From Oscillatoriaceae cyanobacterium Prado104 (GTDB lineage Bacteria > Cyanobacteriota > Cyanobacteriia > Cyanobacteriales > Microcoleaceae): a stretch of DNA of 63,071 nt. Positions 1 through 8,144 of the stretch are shown piece by piece. The number at the start of each line of letters is the position of its first letter. Positions within the stretch are counted from its first letter, which is position 1. Made by a program: the position numbers and the translations under genes. Below the pieces are notes generated by a model, which ran no database searches, was not told the origin of the DNA, and saw only the letters and a program-made list of their open reading frames with translations. The stretch is taken from the NCBI GenBank assembly GCA_025454405.1, contig JALOON010000022.1, forward strand, positions 1 through 63,071. Direction: 5' to 3'.

Positions 1-90
1 TGCTTGGGAGTGAGTGAAAAATGGCTTGCAGTGAAATCTTTGATAAGTAAGGGTTTCAGCCTACTTTGCCCCTGGTAACAGCTTCGCTAG

Positions 91-333
<243 letters not shown>

Positions 334-531
334 AAAAAGGGATTATACACCGATTTTTTGCTCTAAATTGACGGCAAGCGCTACATTTTTCCCATTGAGG
401 GCGAGAGTTTTGTGCTTCTCATCACATCCCGATCGCGGTAATTTTCGATCCTAGAAAGCGATCGCTTCATCACATCAATTTTTTTTTGCTTGACAAACTG
501 CTGGATCTATGGAATCGTATTATAAGTTAAT

Positions 532-559
532 CTACTCTATGTTTATAGGCTTACAGTAG
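532..559. promoter_or_regulatory. 28-bp operator-like palindrome (site 1)
   Basis: Left arm CTACTCTAT, 10-bp spacer, right arm TTACAGTAG; 7 of 9 arm positions pair. Outside the core the symmetry continues (TTAAT at 527-531 against ATTAA at 560-564). The geometry is that of the other sites in this window. There is no intact gene immediately next to it: the nearest are the small ORF at 987 and SBP56 at 1332. Confidence 0.6.
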
Positions 560-760
560 ATTAACCTCGGGAAATCAATGGGTTGCCTAAATCCCCATTT
601 ACTATCGCGTCCAATAGGGCAACCGCATCCCTGCGTCGTTCTGGGTGGTTAATCAGATCCAGTACTGTTATTAGTAGCGAAAGAAAATACCTAGATTTGT
701 AGGTAAGCTGAAATTTCAAGTGTTCTACTCTCCTCAAGCTGATTTCCGCCAGCAAGGTAT

Positions 761-836
761 GTAGGCTGGGTTGTCGCGATCGCAAAATCTAACAAAACCT
801 AAATTATTGTTGATTTTGTTATCTCAACCCAACCTA
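761..836. repeat. Dispersed hairpin repeat with GTAGG(C/T)TGGGTTG ends
   Basis: Starts GTAGGCTGGGTTG and ends CAACCCAACCTAC, an inverted pair with one mismatch. The interior is AT-rich around a HIP1 octamer. This type of repeat is common between cyanobacterial genes. Confidence 0.6.
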
Positions 837-986
837 CTTCTTTTTTACTCCAACCCCAAAGTTAGAAGTTTGATTAACCAAGAATATGAAGGCAGAATTA
901 TCCCGATGTTTTGAAGTCACCGGGAAAGGATTAAAACAACGGAATTTACAAATCGATCTACTCACTCATCCAAGGAAGGTGAAACT

Positions 987-1184
987 ATGTTTTTTTCCCA
1001 AATCGAACTAGAATTACTCAATGAAATTTCTGGAATACTCCGCTCAGAGACTCAATTACCCCATCATATCCAATTGGCGATCGCTCGCGCAGAAGGTAAA
1101 AAAGATCTCTGGGAAGAGCGAAATGAAACCGTTGAGAATCAGTCCCTCGATCGGGCAAACAATGGATCTTCCGTTCAATGTTAG
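987..1184 (+). CDS. Small hypothetical protein (65 aa)
   Basis: A 65-residue frame with a good ribosome-binding site (AAGGAAGG about 6 bases before ATG). The first 45 residues look like an amphipathic helical protein (FSQIELELLNEISGIL, then HIQLAIARAEGKKDLWEE), while the tail is low in information. I recognise no family. It sits between operator-like sites 1 and 2 and could be a small member of the regulon, or chance coding in a region of remnants. Confidence 0.35.
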   Translation: MFFSQIELELLNEISGILRSETQLPHHIQLAIARAEGKKDLWEERNETVENQSLDRANNGSSVQC

Positions 1185-1223
1185 GATATCTTGACAATGA
1201 ATTGCTGACCTGCCAACCCTAAA

Positions 1224-1251
1224 ATCCGGTAAATCGGTAGAAATACCGTAT
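1224..1251. promoter_or_regulatory. 28-bp operator-like palindrome (site 2) before SBP56
   Basis: ATCCGGTAA, 10-bp spacer ATCGGTAGAA, ATACCGTAT; 7 of 9 arm positions pair. It lies 81 bp before the SBP56 start codon. TATAAT at 1251-1256, directly at its right edge, could serve as a -10 box, in which case a bound protein would cover the promoter. Confidence 0.6.
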
Positions 1252-1331
1252 ATAATAGCCGCGAGAAGGGCGCGACTCTCTTAAAATTAGTAGTTGAAGC
1301 GCGAGCAAGCGATCGCAAACGAGGTGAAATA

Positions 1332-2684
1332 ATGGCACACGCATGTTGCGGCCCCGGTTATGCTTCCCCAGAAGCAGCCATCAAAGCAGACCGCGAAAAG
1401 CTACTTTATACCATTGCTCTCTACACGGGAACGGGTATTGAAGAACCCGATTACTTGGCAACGGTCGATGTTGACCCACAATCTCCCACCTACTCCCAGG
1501 TAATTCATCGCCTACCCATGCCCTATATCGGCGACGAATTGCACCACTTTGGTTGGAATGCTTGCAGTTCTTGTCACGGAGATGCCAGCAAATCCCGGCG
1601 ATTTTTAGTTATACCAGCCATCCGTTCCAGTCGCATCTATATTTTGGATACGGCTGACCCCAAAGCACCCAAAATTCATAAGGTCATTGAAGCAGAAGAA
1701 CTTAAGGAAAAAGTCAATCTCACCGCTCCCCACACCGTTCACTGTTTGGCAAACAGTCAGGTAATGATTTCGATGTTGGGAGACAGCGAGGGCAACGGCC
1801 CTGGCGGCTTTTTACTATTAGATGACAACTTTGATATTGCGGGTCGCTGGGAACATCAAGCCGATGCCATGAAGTTTAATTATGACTTCTGGTATCAGCC
1901 GCGCCATAACATCATGGTTAGCAGCGAATGGGGCGCGCCTAAAACCTTTTATCCCGGCTTCGATTTGAACGATGTTTCTGCCGGAAATTACGGTCACCAA
2001 CTGCATTTTTGGGATTGGCAAACTCACGACATCGTACAAAGTTTTGACTTGGGTGAAGAAGGATTAATTCCCTTAGAAGTTCGCTTTCACCACAATCCCG
2101 ACAGCACGCATGGATATGTAGGTGCGGCACTCAGCAGCAATATCTGGCACTGGCACAAAAATAACGGACATTGGCAAGTTAATAAAGCCGTAGATATCCC
2201 TGCCATTGAGTTGGAAGGTTGGCCTTTTCCCGTTCCTTCACTGATTACAGATTTGCTACTTTCTTTAGATGACCGCTATCTCTACTTTTCTAATTGGCTG
2301 CACGGCGATATTCGCCAATATGATATCAGCGATTCGGCTAATCCTAAACTAACGGGTCAAGTTTGGTGCGGCGGTTTATTGGGTAAAAGTGGCGAAGTTA
2401 AAGGACATAAACTCGTCGGCGGGCCGCAAATGTTGCAACTGAGTTTAGATGGCAAGCGGCTTTATGCAACCAACTCGCTATTTAGTACTTGGGATAATCA
2501 GTTTTATCCAGAATTGGCTAAATCGGGTTCCTATATTCTGCAAATTGATTGCGATACAGAAAAGGGCGGACTTTCGATTAATCCGGACTTTTATCTTGAT
2601 TTCGGTGCCGAACCAAATGGGCCATCCCGCGCTCATGAAATGCGCTATCCAGGAGGGGATTGTACTTCGGATATTTGGATTTAG
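1332..2684 (+). CDS. SBP56 / methanethiol oxidase-like protein
   Basis: 450 aa, the usual size of the selenium-binding-protein (SBP56/SELENBP1) family, whose characterised members oxidise methanethiol to formaldehyde, hydrogen sulfide and hydrogen peroxide. Family marks visible: the N-terminal [20 protein letters not shown] at about residues 71-84, [21 protein letters not shown], and [16 protein letters not shown] at the C-terminus. There is no signal peptide, so it is probably cytoplasmic. The 28-bp operator-like site 2 lies 81 bp upstream and a 2Fe-2S ferredoxin gene starts 5 bp after the stop, so the two are probably cotranscribed. In context it would release sulfide from methanethiol. Family assignment is firm; the substrate is inferred. 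Confidence 0.9.
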   Translation: MAHACCGPGYASPEAAIKADREKLLYTIALYTGTGIEEPDYLATVDVDPQSPTYSQVIHRLPMPYIGDELHHFGWNACSSCHGDASKSRRFLVIPAIRSSRIYILDTADPKAPKIHKVIEAEELKEKVNLTAPHTVHCLANSQVMISMLGDSEGNGPGGFLLLDDNFDIAGRWEHQADAMKFNYDFWYQPRHNIMVSSEWGAPKTFYPGFDLNDVSAGNYGHQLHFWDWQTHDIVQSFDLGEEGLIPLEVRFHHNPDSTHGYVGAALSSNIWHWHKNNGHWQVNKAVDIPAIELEGWPFPVPSLITDLLLSLDDRYLYFSNWLHGDIRQYDISDSANPKLTGQVWCGGLLGKSGEVKGHKLVGGPQMLQLSLDGKRLYATNSLFSTWDNQFYPELAKSGSYILQIDCDTEKGGLSINPDFYLDFGAEPNGPSRAHEMRYPGGDCTSDIWI

Positions 2685-2689
2685 TCAGG

Positions 2690-3040
2690 ATGTTGAAAAG
2701 TTATCGAATTGAATTGTTGAATCGCAATGGTTTTGCAATAGAAGTTCCCGAAAACCAGTACATTTTAGAGGCAGTTGAGCAAGCTGGGTTACGCTTACCC
2801 GTTGGCTGTCGCTATGGTGCTTGTATTACTTGCGCGGTTAAGTTGATTCAAGGTGAAGTGGAACAGTCGGCGGCAATTTGTCTCAAACCGGAACAGATTG
2901 CTATGGGTTATGTATTGCTTTGCGTTGCTTATCCCCGTTCTGATTGTCAGTTTGAAGTGGGTACAGAGTGTCAGGATGCTTTGTATGTGAATCCGTTTAA
3001 AACAGAGAATCGTCGAACCAGCCAGCCTCTCTTTGGGTGA
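2690..3040 (+). CDS. Plant-type 2Fe-2S ferredoxin
   Basis: 116 aa from ATG 2690, chosen over an upstream in-frame ATG at 2660 that lies inside the SBP56 gene; TCAGGA just before it can serve as ribosome-binding site. The fold is the plant/cyanobacterial ferredoxin type, with cluster ligands Cys40, Cys45, Cys48 and Cys78 (CRYGACITC then LLCVAYP). The C-terminal tail after the last Cys is about 35 residues, longer than in photosynthetic ferredoxins. Being coupled to an SBP56 gene suggests it carries electrons for or from that enzyme, which is unusual because methanethiol oxidase is thought to use oxygen directly. Confidence 0.88.
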   Translation: MLKSYRIELLNRNGFAIEVPENQYILEAVEQAGLRLPVGCRYGACITCAVKLIQGEVEQSAAICLKPEQIAMGYVLLCVAYPRSDCQFEVGTECQDALYVNPFKTENRRTSQPLFG

Positions 3041-3265
3041 AATGAAATATGATTAAAACCGCTCCAGACGCAGAGAACGCAGAGGAAGAAAGGAGAGGAA
3101 CAACGTTTCTATATGTAGGGTGCGTTAGCGATCGCGTAATGCACCCTCTACCATTTAGTATTTTTGTGCCATACAAATTATTTAACCACGAAGACGCGAA
3201 GAACACAAAGAAAGAAGAATAAGATAACAGGGGTTATCGAGATGGATTTAGTATCAATCCTAGTT
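3041..3265. repeat. Intergenic dispersed repeats
   Basis: A 225-bp gap between convergent genes. It contains ACGCAGAGAACGCAGAGGAAG (split by register) near 3070 and AACCACGAAGACGCGAAGA near 3184, copies of a repeat family also seen in inverse orientation near 18461, 21185 and 42310. A GTAGGGTGCGTTAGCGATCGCG segment lies between. No gene or clear terminator was seen. Confidence 0.45.
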
Positions 3266-5149
3266 TCATAAATTTTTGCCCGAATTCTTTGCCCCTACCA
3301 AATCGTTAAAACTATCTTCTTCGGGTAAGAAACCGCCTGCTTGCATTTGCCACAATCTGTAGTAAGCACCACCGATCGACAACAGATTAGTGTGAGTACC
3401 ATCTTCGATGATGCGACCCCGATCGAATACTAAAATGCGATCGAGATGGGCGATTGTCGATAGTCGGTGCGCGACTACGATTACCGTTTTCCCCTGCATA
3501 GCTGAATCTAAAGTATCTTGGATTGCTCTTTCGGTAATCGAATCGAGGCTGGAGGTGGCTTCATCTAAAATCAGAATTGGTGCATCTTTGAGGATAACTC
3601 GCGCGATCGCAATCCGCTGTCGTTGTCCGCCAGATAGTTTGACGCCGCGTTCGCCTACTAAAGAAGCATACCCTTCTGGCATCGGCACTATAAAATCATG
3701 AGCGTAGGCTTTCTTTGTAGCTGCGATAACTTCCCCTTCCGTTGCTTCCAAACGACCGTAACGAATATTTTCCAGTAATGTGCGATGGAACAAAGACGGA
3801 TCTTGGGGAATCAGGCTAATCTGCGCGTGCAAGGCATCCTGAGTCATGTCTCGGATATCCACACCATCAATTAAAATTTGTCCCGATTGAGGATCGAAAA
3901 GGCGCAAAATTAGATTGACAAAAGTCGATTTTCCAGAACCAGAAAAGCCTACCAATCCGACTCGTTCTCCTGGTTGAATCGTGACAGAAAGATTCTCGAA
4001 TACTGTCTTTTCTGGCGAGTAGCTGAAATGTACCTGGCAAAACTCAATCCGACCTTGAGTGATGGTAGGAGCGATCGCATCATCCCGGTCAACAATTTCG
4101 TGCGGTTGAATAATGGTGTAAACTCCATTGCTAACGTTGCCAATATGTTCAAAAAATTCTAGAAACCGTTTGCTTAAATTGCGAGCTTCGCTGATGATTA
4201 ATAACGACAAACTGGTTGCTACTACAAAGTCAGCAGCCGCAATTTTTCCCTGACTCCAGAGAGAGAGCGAATAATACAAAGTGCCGATTTTCAGAATCGC
4301 TGCTGAAATAAACTGAAACCAGCGGATGCGCTCCGAGTACCAGTTGGATTTTCTGACATCTACGAGTTCGGACTTTAATCGATCGTTCAAATACCGTCGT
4401 TCAAAACCCAGACGGGCAAACAGTCGGCTACTGGTGAGATTTGTCACCGAATCTACGATGATGCCCGTAGTTTCACTTCTGGCGGCAGCGGCTTTCCGGG
4501 CGTAAATCCGGCATCGAGTCGCCAGCCAAAACGAAATACTGATGAAGAAAATTGCCCAGGTTCCTACGAATCCAGCCAGCGGTGGATAAGCGCGATATAA
4601 CAACACCGTGGAGACGACATAGACGATGATTACTGGCATAAATTCACCGATCGCCATTTGCATTGTTTGGGTAACACCCAAGGAAGTCTCGCCGATCCGA
4701 TGCGCTAACGCTCCGGCAAAACTGCTGCTCAAATAGCGGTGGGAATGCTGCTGCAAATAGGCATAAAGCGATCGCACAATCTGCTGTCGGTGAATTGGAT
4801 GCAAAATAGTCTGCATCAATCCGGAAGCGCGCCCGAATATGACTTCCCCTATACTTAAGGCAACAAACAACTTTAAGGGTTGACTTACCGCATCGAAGAT
4901 CAACTTGCTATCGCCCGTTGATTTTGTCACGCTGCGGATAATCTCGCCAATCGCATAGGGTAACAAAATGCCGCAGGTTGCGTGCAATATCTCCAAAATC
5001 GCGATCGCTACATACCACCACCGGAATTGATTGACAAAATAGCAAATAAACCGGAAGGGAGTTGTAGGTAAGGGGGGCGCTTCCGGTGCCCGTTGAAAGG
5101 GTTTGGATGAACGAGGTTTTTTGAGCGAAAAACGGCGGCGTCGTATCAC
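3266..5149 (-). CDS. ABC exporter, fused membrane and ATPase domains
   Basis: 627 aa half-transporter of the MsbA/multidrug type. Residues about 30-330 form the six-helix membrane domain. The ATPase domain has Walker A GFSGSGKST (about residue 400), signature LSGGQRQRIAIAR (about 503), Walker B ILILDEATSS (about 523) and the switch histidine in VVAHRLST. It ends DRGRIIEDGTHTNLLS. The start codon overlaps the stop of the upstream HAD gene by 4 bases (ATGA), so translation is probably coupled. The substrate is unknown; an exported lipid, peptide or toxic product are all possible. This is the only intact ABC ATPase in the window and belongs to the export class, so it cannot serve the importer genes further along. 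Confidence 0.9.
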   Translation of the reverse strand: MIRRRRFSLKKPRSSKPFQRAPEAPPLPTTPFRFICYFVNQFRWWYVAIAILEILHATCGILLPYAIGEIIRSVTKSTGDSKLIFDAVSQPLKLFVALSIGEVIFGRASGLMQTILHPIHRQQIVRSLYAYLQQHSHRYLSSSFAGALAHRIGETSLGVTQTMQMAIGEFMPVIIVYVVSTVLLYRAYPPLAGFVGTWAIFFISISFWLATRCRIYARKAAAARSETTGIIVDSVTNLTSSRLFARLGFERRYLNDRLKSELVDVRKSNWYSERIRWFQFISAAILKIGTLYYSLSLWSQGKIAAADFVVATSLSLLIISEARNLSKRFLEFFEHIGNVSNGVYTIIQPHEIVDRDDAIAPTITQGRIEFCQVHFSYSPEKTVFENLSVTIQPGERVGLVGFSGSGKSTFVNLILRLFDPQSGQILIDGVDIRDMTQDALHAQISLIPQDPSLFHRTLLENIRYGRLEATEGEVIAATKKAYAHDFIVPMPEGYASLVGERGVKLSGGQRQRIAIARVILKDAPILILDEATSSLDSITERAIQDTLDSAMQGKTVIVVAHRLSTIAHLDRILVFDRGRIIEDGTHTNLLSIGGAYYRLWQMQAGGFLPEEDSFNDLVGAKNSGKNL

Positions 5150-5868
5150 TTCAGCTTCTCCCTAACATTTTCAAAATCTGCCAGTATTTCACTAATTTCA
5201 GTGAGTCTGCTAATGCGTTTCACTCTTCGAGGAGTATCCTCCAACTTGACACGATATCGATTAAGCCAGATTCCAACCATTCCAACCTTTTTCGCAGCGA
5301 TCGCATCCAGTTCAAGATTGTCACCCACAAACATACTCTCCTCCGTCTGTACTTCCAGGTGGCTGCAAGCCTGGAGGAAAATTTCAGCGTTAGGTTTGGC
5401 AACTCTCGCCTTTTCAGAAGTAACAACGATATCTAAATAAGGCAAAATCCCGCACCTTTGTAGTTTTTCAATTTGCTGTAATTCTTGTCCATTTGTCACT
5501 ACTCCTATTTTATATTTATGTAGCTTTGCCAAGCATTCAGTGACATCATCAAACACTTGACATCTACTGATGTAATCTTCCCAATATTCAGCCAATAAAA
5601 CATCAACCTCTGTATCCTCAAAGCTACAGCCATAAATTGAAAATGCCTCTCGCAATTTTCCTCGCCCCGACTCTTGAAACGTGACCTGACCAGCAAAAAA
5701 CTTCTTGTACCATTCTCGGTTTAATACAATCCACCTTTCTGTAAATGCTGTGCGCTCTTGTTCTCGATCGGGCAAGACCCGATCGAATAACGCACCCGTT
5801 GCATCTCTGATGGCGGAGTCATGGTCTATTAAAGTATCGTCAAGGTCAAAGAAGATAGCTTTGAGCAT
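5146..5868 (-). CDS. HAD-family hydrolase
   Basis: 240 aa from ATG 5868; an in-frame start 21 bases further out overlaps the gene upstream. Motif I FFDLDDTLID (nucleophile Asp8, acid Asp10), motif II VVTNGQ, a conserved Lys in KPNAEIF, and motif III MFVGDNLELD identify a Mg-dependent haloacid-dehalogenase phosphatase with a C1 cap, most like the REG-2/YjjG group. It lies between a second HAD gene and the ABC exporter, with 21-bp spacing upstream and a 4-base overlap downstream, so the three form one operon. The substrate cannot be told from sequence. Confidence 0.85.
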   Translation of the reverse strand: MLKAIFFDLDDTLIDHDSAIRDATGALFDRVLPDREQERTAFTERWIVLNREWYKKFFAGQVTFQESGRGKLREAFSIYGCSFEDTEVDVLLAEYWEDYISRCQVFDDVTECLAKLHKYKIGVVTNGQELQQIEKLQRCGILPYLDIVVTSEKARVAKPNAEIFLQACSHLEVQTEESMFVGDNLELDAIAAKKVGMVGIWLNRYRVKLEDTPRRVKRISRLTEISEILADFENVREKLK

Positions 5869-5889
5869 AATGCAATTCAAGAGATACAA

Positions 5890-6558
5890 TCAACTGCGTT
5901 TGAATTGTTCAAGAATAAACGGAATCTCTTTGAGTTCATCGATCGTTGCATCTGCTTCTCTTGCCTCCAGCCAGTGTGGACTCCGTTTCCAAATCGCCAT
6001 CATCCCAGCATTCTTGGCTCCGATGATGTCGGCTTCAGGATGATCTCCAATAAAAATGCTGTCCTGAACTGGCACGCCTAATCGATTTGTGGCTCTCTGA
6101 AAAATCTCAGGTTGGGGTTTTCTGACTTGTTCGATTTCCGAAATCAAAATAACATCAAAGTAGTCTCGAATACCTAATCCTGCGATCGCGCGATTTTGAA
6201 ATTGCCCTAATCCATTCGTCACGATTCCTAACAGGTAGCCTTGCTGTTTCAACTGGCTGAGCGTTTCAGTGAGAAAACGAAATGGAACGCAATGAAACTG
6301 AAATTGTGTTTCGTAGTCTTCAAGCAACGCTTGCCAACTGATGCTCTCGATCGCAAATTCCCAAACCAGATCTTGATAAACCCGATCTTTCCAAACATGA
6401 CCGTGACAGTCTAGCTCGATGAATCGAGTGACGTAATCAGTTTTAGGAATGGGATCTAAGTGGGCAATCAACCTGTCATACTGTGCTGCGATGAATTGTT
6501 GAATCGATGTATCTCGATCGAGCAATGTTCCATCTAAATCGAAAAGAACGGATTTCAT
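5890..6558 (-). CDS. HAD-family hydrolase
   Basis: 222 aa. Motifs: VLFDLDGTLLD (Asp7, Asp9), IVTNGLGQ, KPQPEIFQRA, and IFIGDHPEADIIGAKNAG. It belongs to the HAD phosphatase group with an alpha-helical cap. It is clearly related to its neighbour at 5146-5868 but diverged, so tandem duplication followed by specialisation is likely. It lies 18 bp after the aldo/keto reductase stop, consistent with one minus-strand transcript of reductase, two phosphatases and exporter. Substrate unknown. Confidence 0.85.
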   Translation of the reverse strand: MKSVLFDLDGTLLDRDTSIQQFIAAQYDRLIAHLDPIPKTDYVTRFIELDCHGHVWKDRVYQDLVWEFAIESISWQALLEDYETQFQFHCVPFRFLTETLSQLKQQGYLLGIVTNGLGQFQNRAIAGLGIRDYFDVILISEIEQVRKPQPEIFQRATNRLGVPVQDSIFIGDHPEADIIGAKNAGMMAIWKRSPHWLEAREADATIDELKEIPFILEQFKRS

Positions 6559-6576
6559 TTTTGGCTCTAGTTATTT

Positions 6577-7575
6577 CTAACGCACAGAATCTCCCTTTCG
6601 ATATTCGGCAGTAATGTCATCTAGTTTTTGTTTCAAACTGTCATCAAGTTTCACTTCGATCGCCCTCAAACTATCCGCCAGTTGTTCGGGACGGCTGGCA
6701 CCAATAATCGGAGCAGTAATAATCGGATTTGCTAACACCCAAGCAATCGATAGAGTTGTCAGCGACAACCCAGCCGCATCGGCGACGGTGCGTAATTCTT
6801 CCACCGTATCGAACTCGCGATCGCGCCAGTAGCGTTTTTGATAGATTTCGGCGGCAGCACCCAGAGTAAATCGAGTTCCTAGAGTTGGTTTGCCAGCGCG
6901 ATCGTGTTTGCCTGTCAGCAATCCACCTGCTAAAGGATTGTAGGGAATGACTCCCAATCCTTCTTCGTGCGCTAGAGGTAACAATTCTCGCTCAATTTCG
7001 CGAAACAGCAGGTTATAGCGGGGCTGAATCGAGACGAAGCGCGTCAGATTGCCAACATCGGCACGTCCCAAGGCCCGACTGAGACGGTACGCTAAAAAGT
7101 TAGACACGCCGATATAACGCACCTTACCCGCCCGCACGATCGCATCCAGGGCTTCCAGCGTCTCATCCAAGGGGGTTGAAGTATCGTCGGAGTGCAATTG
7201 ATATAAATCGATGTAGTCCGTGTCCAATCGCCGCAGAGAAGCATCGATCGCATCCAAAATATGTTTGCGCGAAGCCCCCCGATCCCAGGGTGCAGGCCCC
7301 ACTTGACCGACGCACTTCGTTGCTAGGATAAAGCGATCGCGTTTGCCTTTGAGCCATCGTCCAACGATCTCTTCAGTGCGTCCCGCTGTGGCAAGTCCAC
7401 CGCCCAGTGGATACACATCGGCAGTATCGAGAAAGTTAATCCCAGCAGCGGCAGCAGTGTCAAGGATTTGTCTGGATGTTTCTTCATCCGATTGCAAACC
7501 AAAGGTCATGGTGCCGAGGCAGAGGCGCGAAACCGTCAATCCAGTTTGACCGAGTTTTGTGGTTGGTAATGTCAT
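6577..7575 (-). CDS. Aldo/keto reductase
   Basis: 332 aa NADPH-dependent TIM-barrel oxidoreductase. The catalytic tetrad is visible: Asp and Tyr in FLDTADVYPLGG (about 49-60), Lys in ILATKCVG, His in LYQLHSDD. A cofactor-binding end, PIIGASRPEQL, is present. It resembles the YghZ/general-stress AKR group. It is probably the first gene of the minus-strand set that continues with two HAD phosphatases and the exporter. A role in detoxifying aldehydes released by oxidation of organosulfur compounds is plausible but is inference. Confidence 0.88.
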   Translation of the reverse strand: MTLPTTKLGQTGLTVSRLCLGTMTFGLQSDEETSRQILDTAAAAGINFLDTADVYPLGGGLATAGRTEEIVGRWLKGKRDRFILATKCVGQVGPAPWDRGASRKHILDAIDASLRRLDTDYIDLYQLHSDDTSTPLDETLEALDAIVRAGKVRYIGVSNFLAYRLSRALGRADVGNLTRFVSIQPRYNLLFREIERELLPLAHEEGLGVIPYNPLAGGLLTGKHDRAGKPTLGTRFTLGAAAEIYQKRYWRDREFDTVEELRTVADAAGLSLTTLSIAWVLANPIITAPIIGASRPEQLADSLRAIEVKLDDSLKQKLDDITAEYRKGDSVR

Positions 7576-7694
7576 AGCAAGATTTGTTGTAGCGAGTTGC
7601 TACGCAGGCTATAGCCTGCGCAACAACAACCGTTCAGAATCCACGTTTTTCCTATCGTGGAGAGTTCAAATAGCATCTGTTGAGGACTGCTAAT

Positions 7695-8071
7695 AACCCA
7701 AGTTGCTGGTTACAAATATTGTCTGTTCGATCCCCCCTAACCCCCAAAGGGGCAGGGCTGTTTCATTCTCCGAAAAACGAGGTTTCTGTAGGGGTAGTGC
7801 CCCCGTGCCTACCCCCCTAACAGACCATTTGCCGTCATTTCAGGCATTGGGGCAGCCACGGGGGGCATTTTGACCTCCAAGTCGAATATGCTGCGCTCGT
7901 TATTCGACTTGGAGGTCAAACCCTACAAAAGAATGAAACAGCCCTGCCCAAAGGGGGGAACCGGATTCAAATTTCCCCTTAAAAAGGGGGGAACTGGGTT
8001 CAAAGTCCCCCTTTTTAAGGGGGATTTAGGGGGATCGAAAATGCTTAACCTCATAACTAGCAACTTGAGTT
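7695..8071. repeat. Large dispersed repeat with 18-bp inverted ends and GATCCCCC core
   Basis: The left end AACCCAAGTTGCTGGTTA pairs with the right end TAACTAGCAACTTGAGTT with two mismatches. Inside lies a second inverted pair, GATCCCCCCTAA at 7729 against TTTAGGGGGATC ending 8036, and short modules of the form TTCAAAGTCCCCCTTTTTAA. A relative with the same ends lies at 28935-29141. The copy here is interrupted by a MITE at 7751-7948. Confidence 0.75.
7751..7948. mobile_element. 198-bp MITE (copy 1)
   Basis: Terminal inverted repeat GGCAGGGCTGTTTCATTCT is perfect over 19 bp at both ends. The element is flanked by the direct repeat CAAAGG (7745-7750 and 7949-7954), a 6-bp target duplication. 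The interior contains a 20-bp perfect hairpin arm starting TTTGACCTCCAAGTCG around a 12-base loop. No coding capacity. It inserted into the larger repeat at 7695-8071 and is almost identical to copy 2 at 30006-30202. Confidence 0.88.
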
Positions 8072-8144
8072 AATAGCTAATAGCTAATAGTAGATTTGGA
8101 AAAAATTTCTCCGCTCAATTAGCCATTAGCCATTTCTCTGTTGC

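Larger units (their letters stand above)
334..986. other. Intergenic region with an operator-like palindrome and a hairpin repeat
   Basis: No convincing gene lies here. The stretch holds the 28-bp operator-like palindrome at 532-559 and a dispersed repeat at 761-836. A minus-strand frame at 561-785 overlaps both and has no recognisable protein content. A small plus-strand frame beginning at 886 runs into the next ORF and was not accepted as a gene. Confidence 0.6.
7576..8144. other. Intergenic region filled by nested repeats
   Basis: No gene. A 377-bp repeat with 18-bp inverted ends (7695-8071) occupies most of it and itself contains a 198-bp MITE (7751-7948). Plus-strand frames here are translations of the repeats. 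Confidence 0.8.

Noticed and set aside
561..785. 74-residue minus-strand frame
   Set aside because: Overlaps operator-like site 1 and a known repeat type; no ribosome-binding site or family resemblance.
3266..5149. ABC ATPase as the missing partner of the sulfonate permease
   Set aside because: It is a fused half-transporter of the export class with its own membrane domain and lies in a separate operon.
7870..8073. 67-residue plus-strand frame with repeated KGGTGFK
   Set aside because: It is a translation of the MITE hairpin and the GATCCCCC repeat modules; an equivalent frame at 28946-29128 arises from the other repeat copy.
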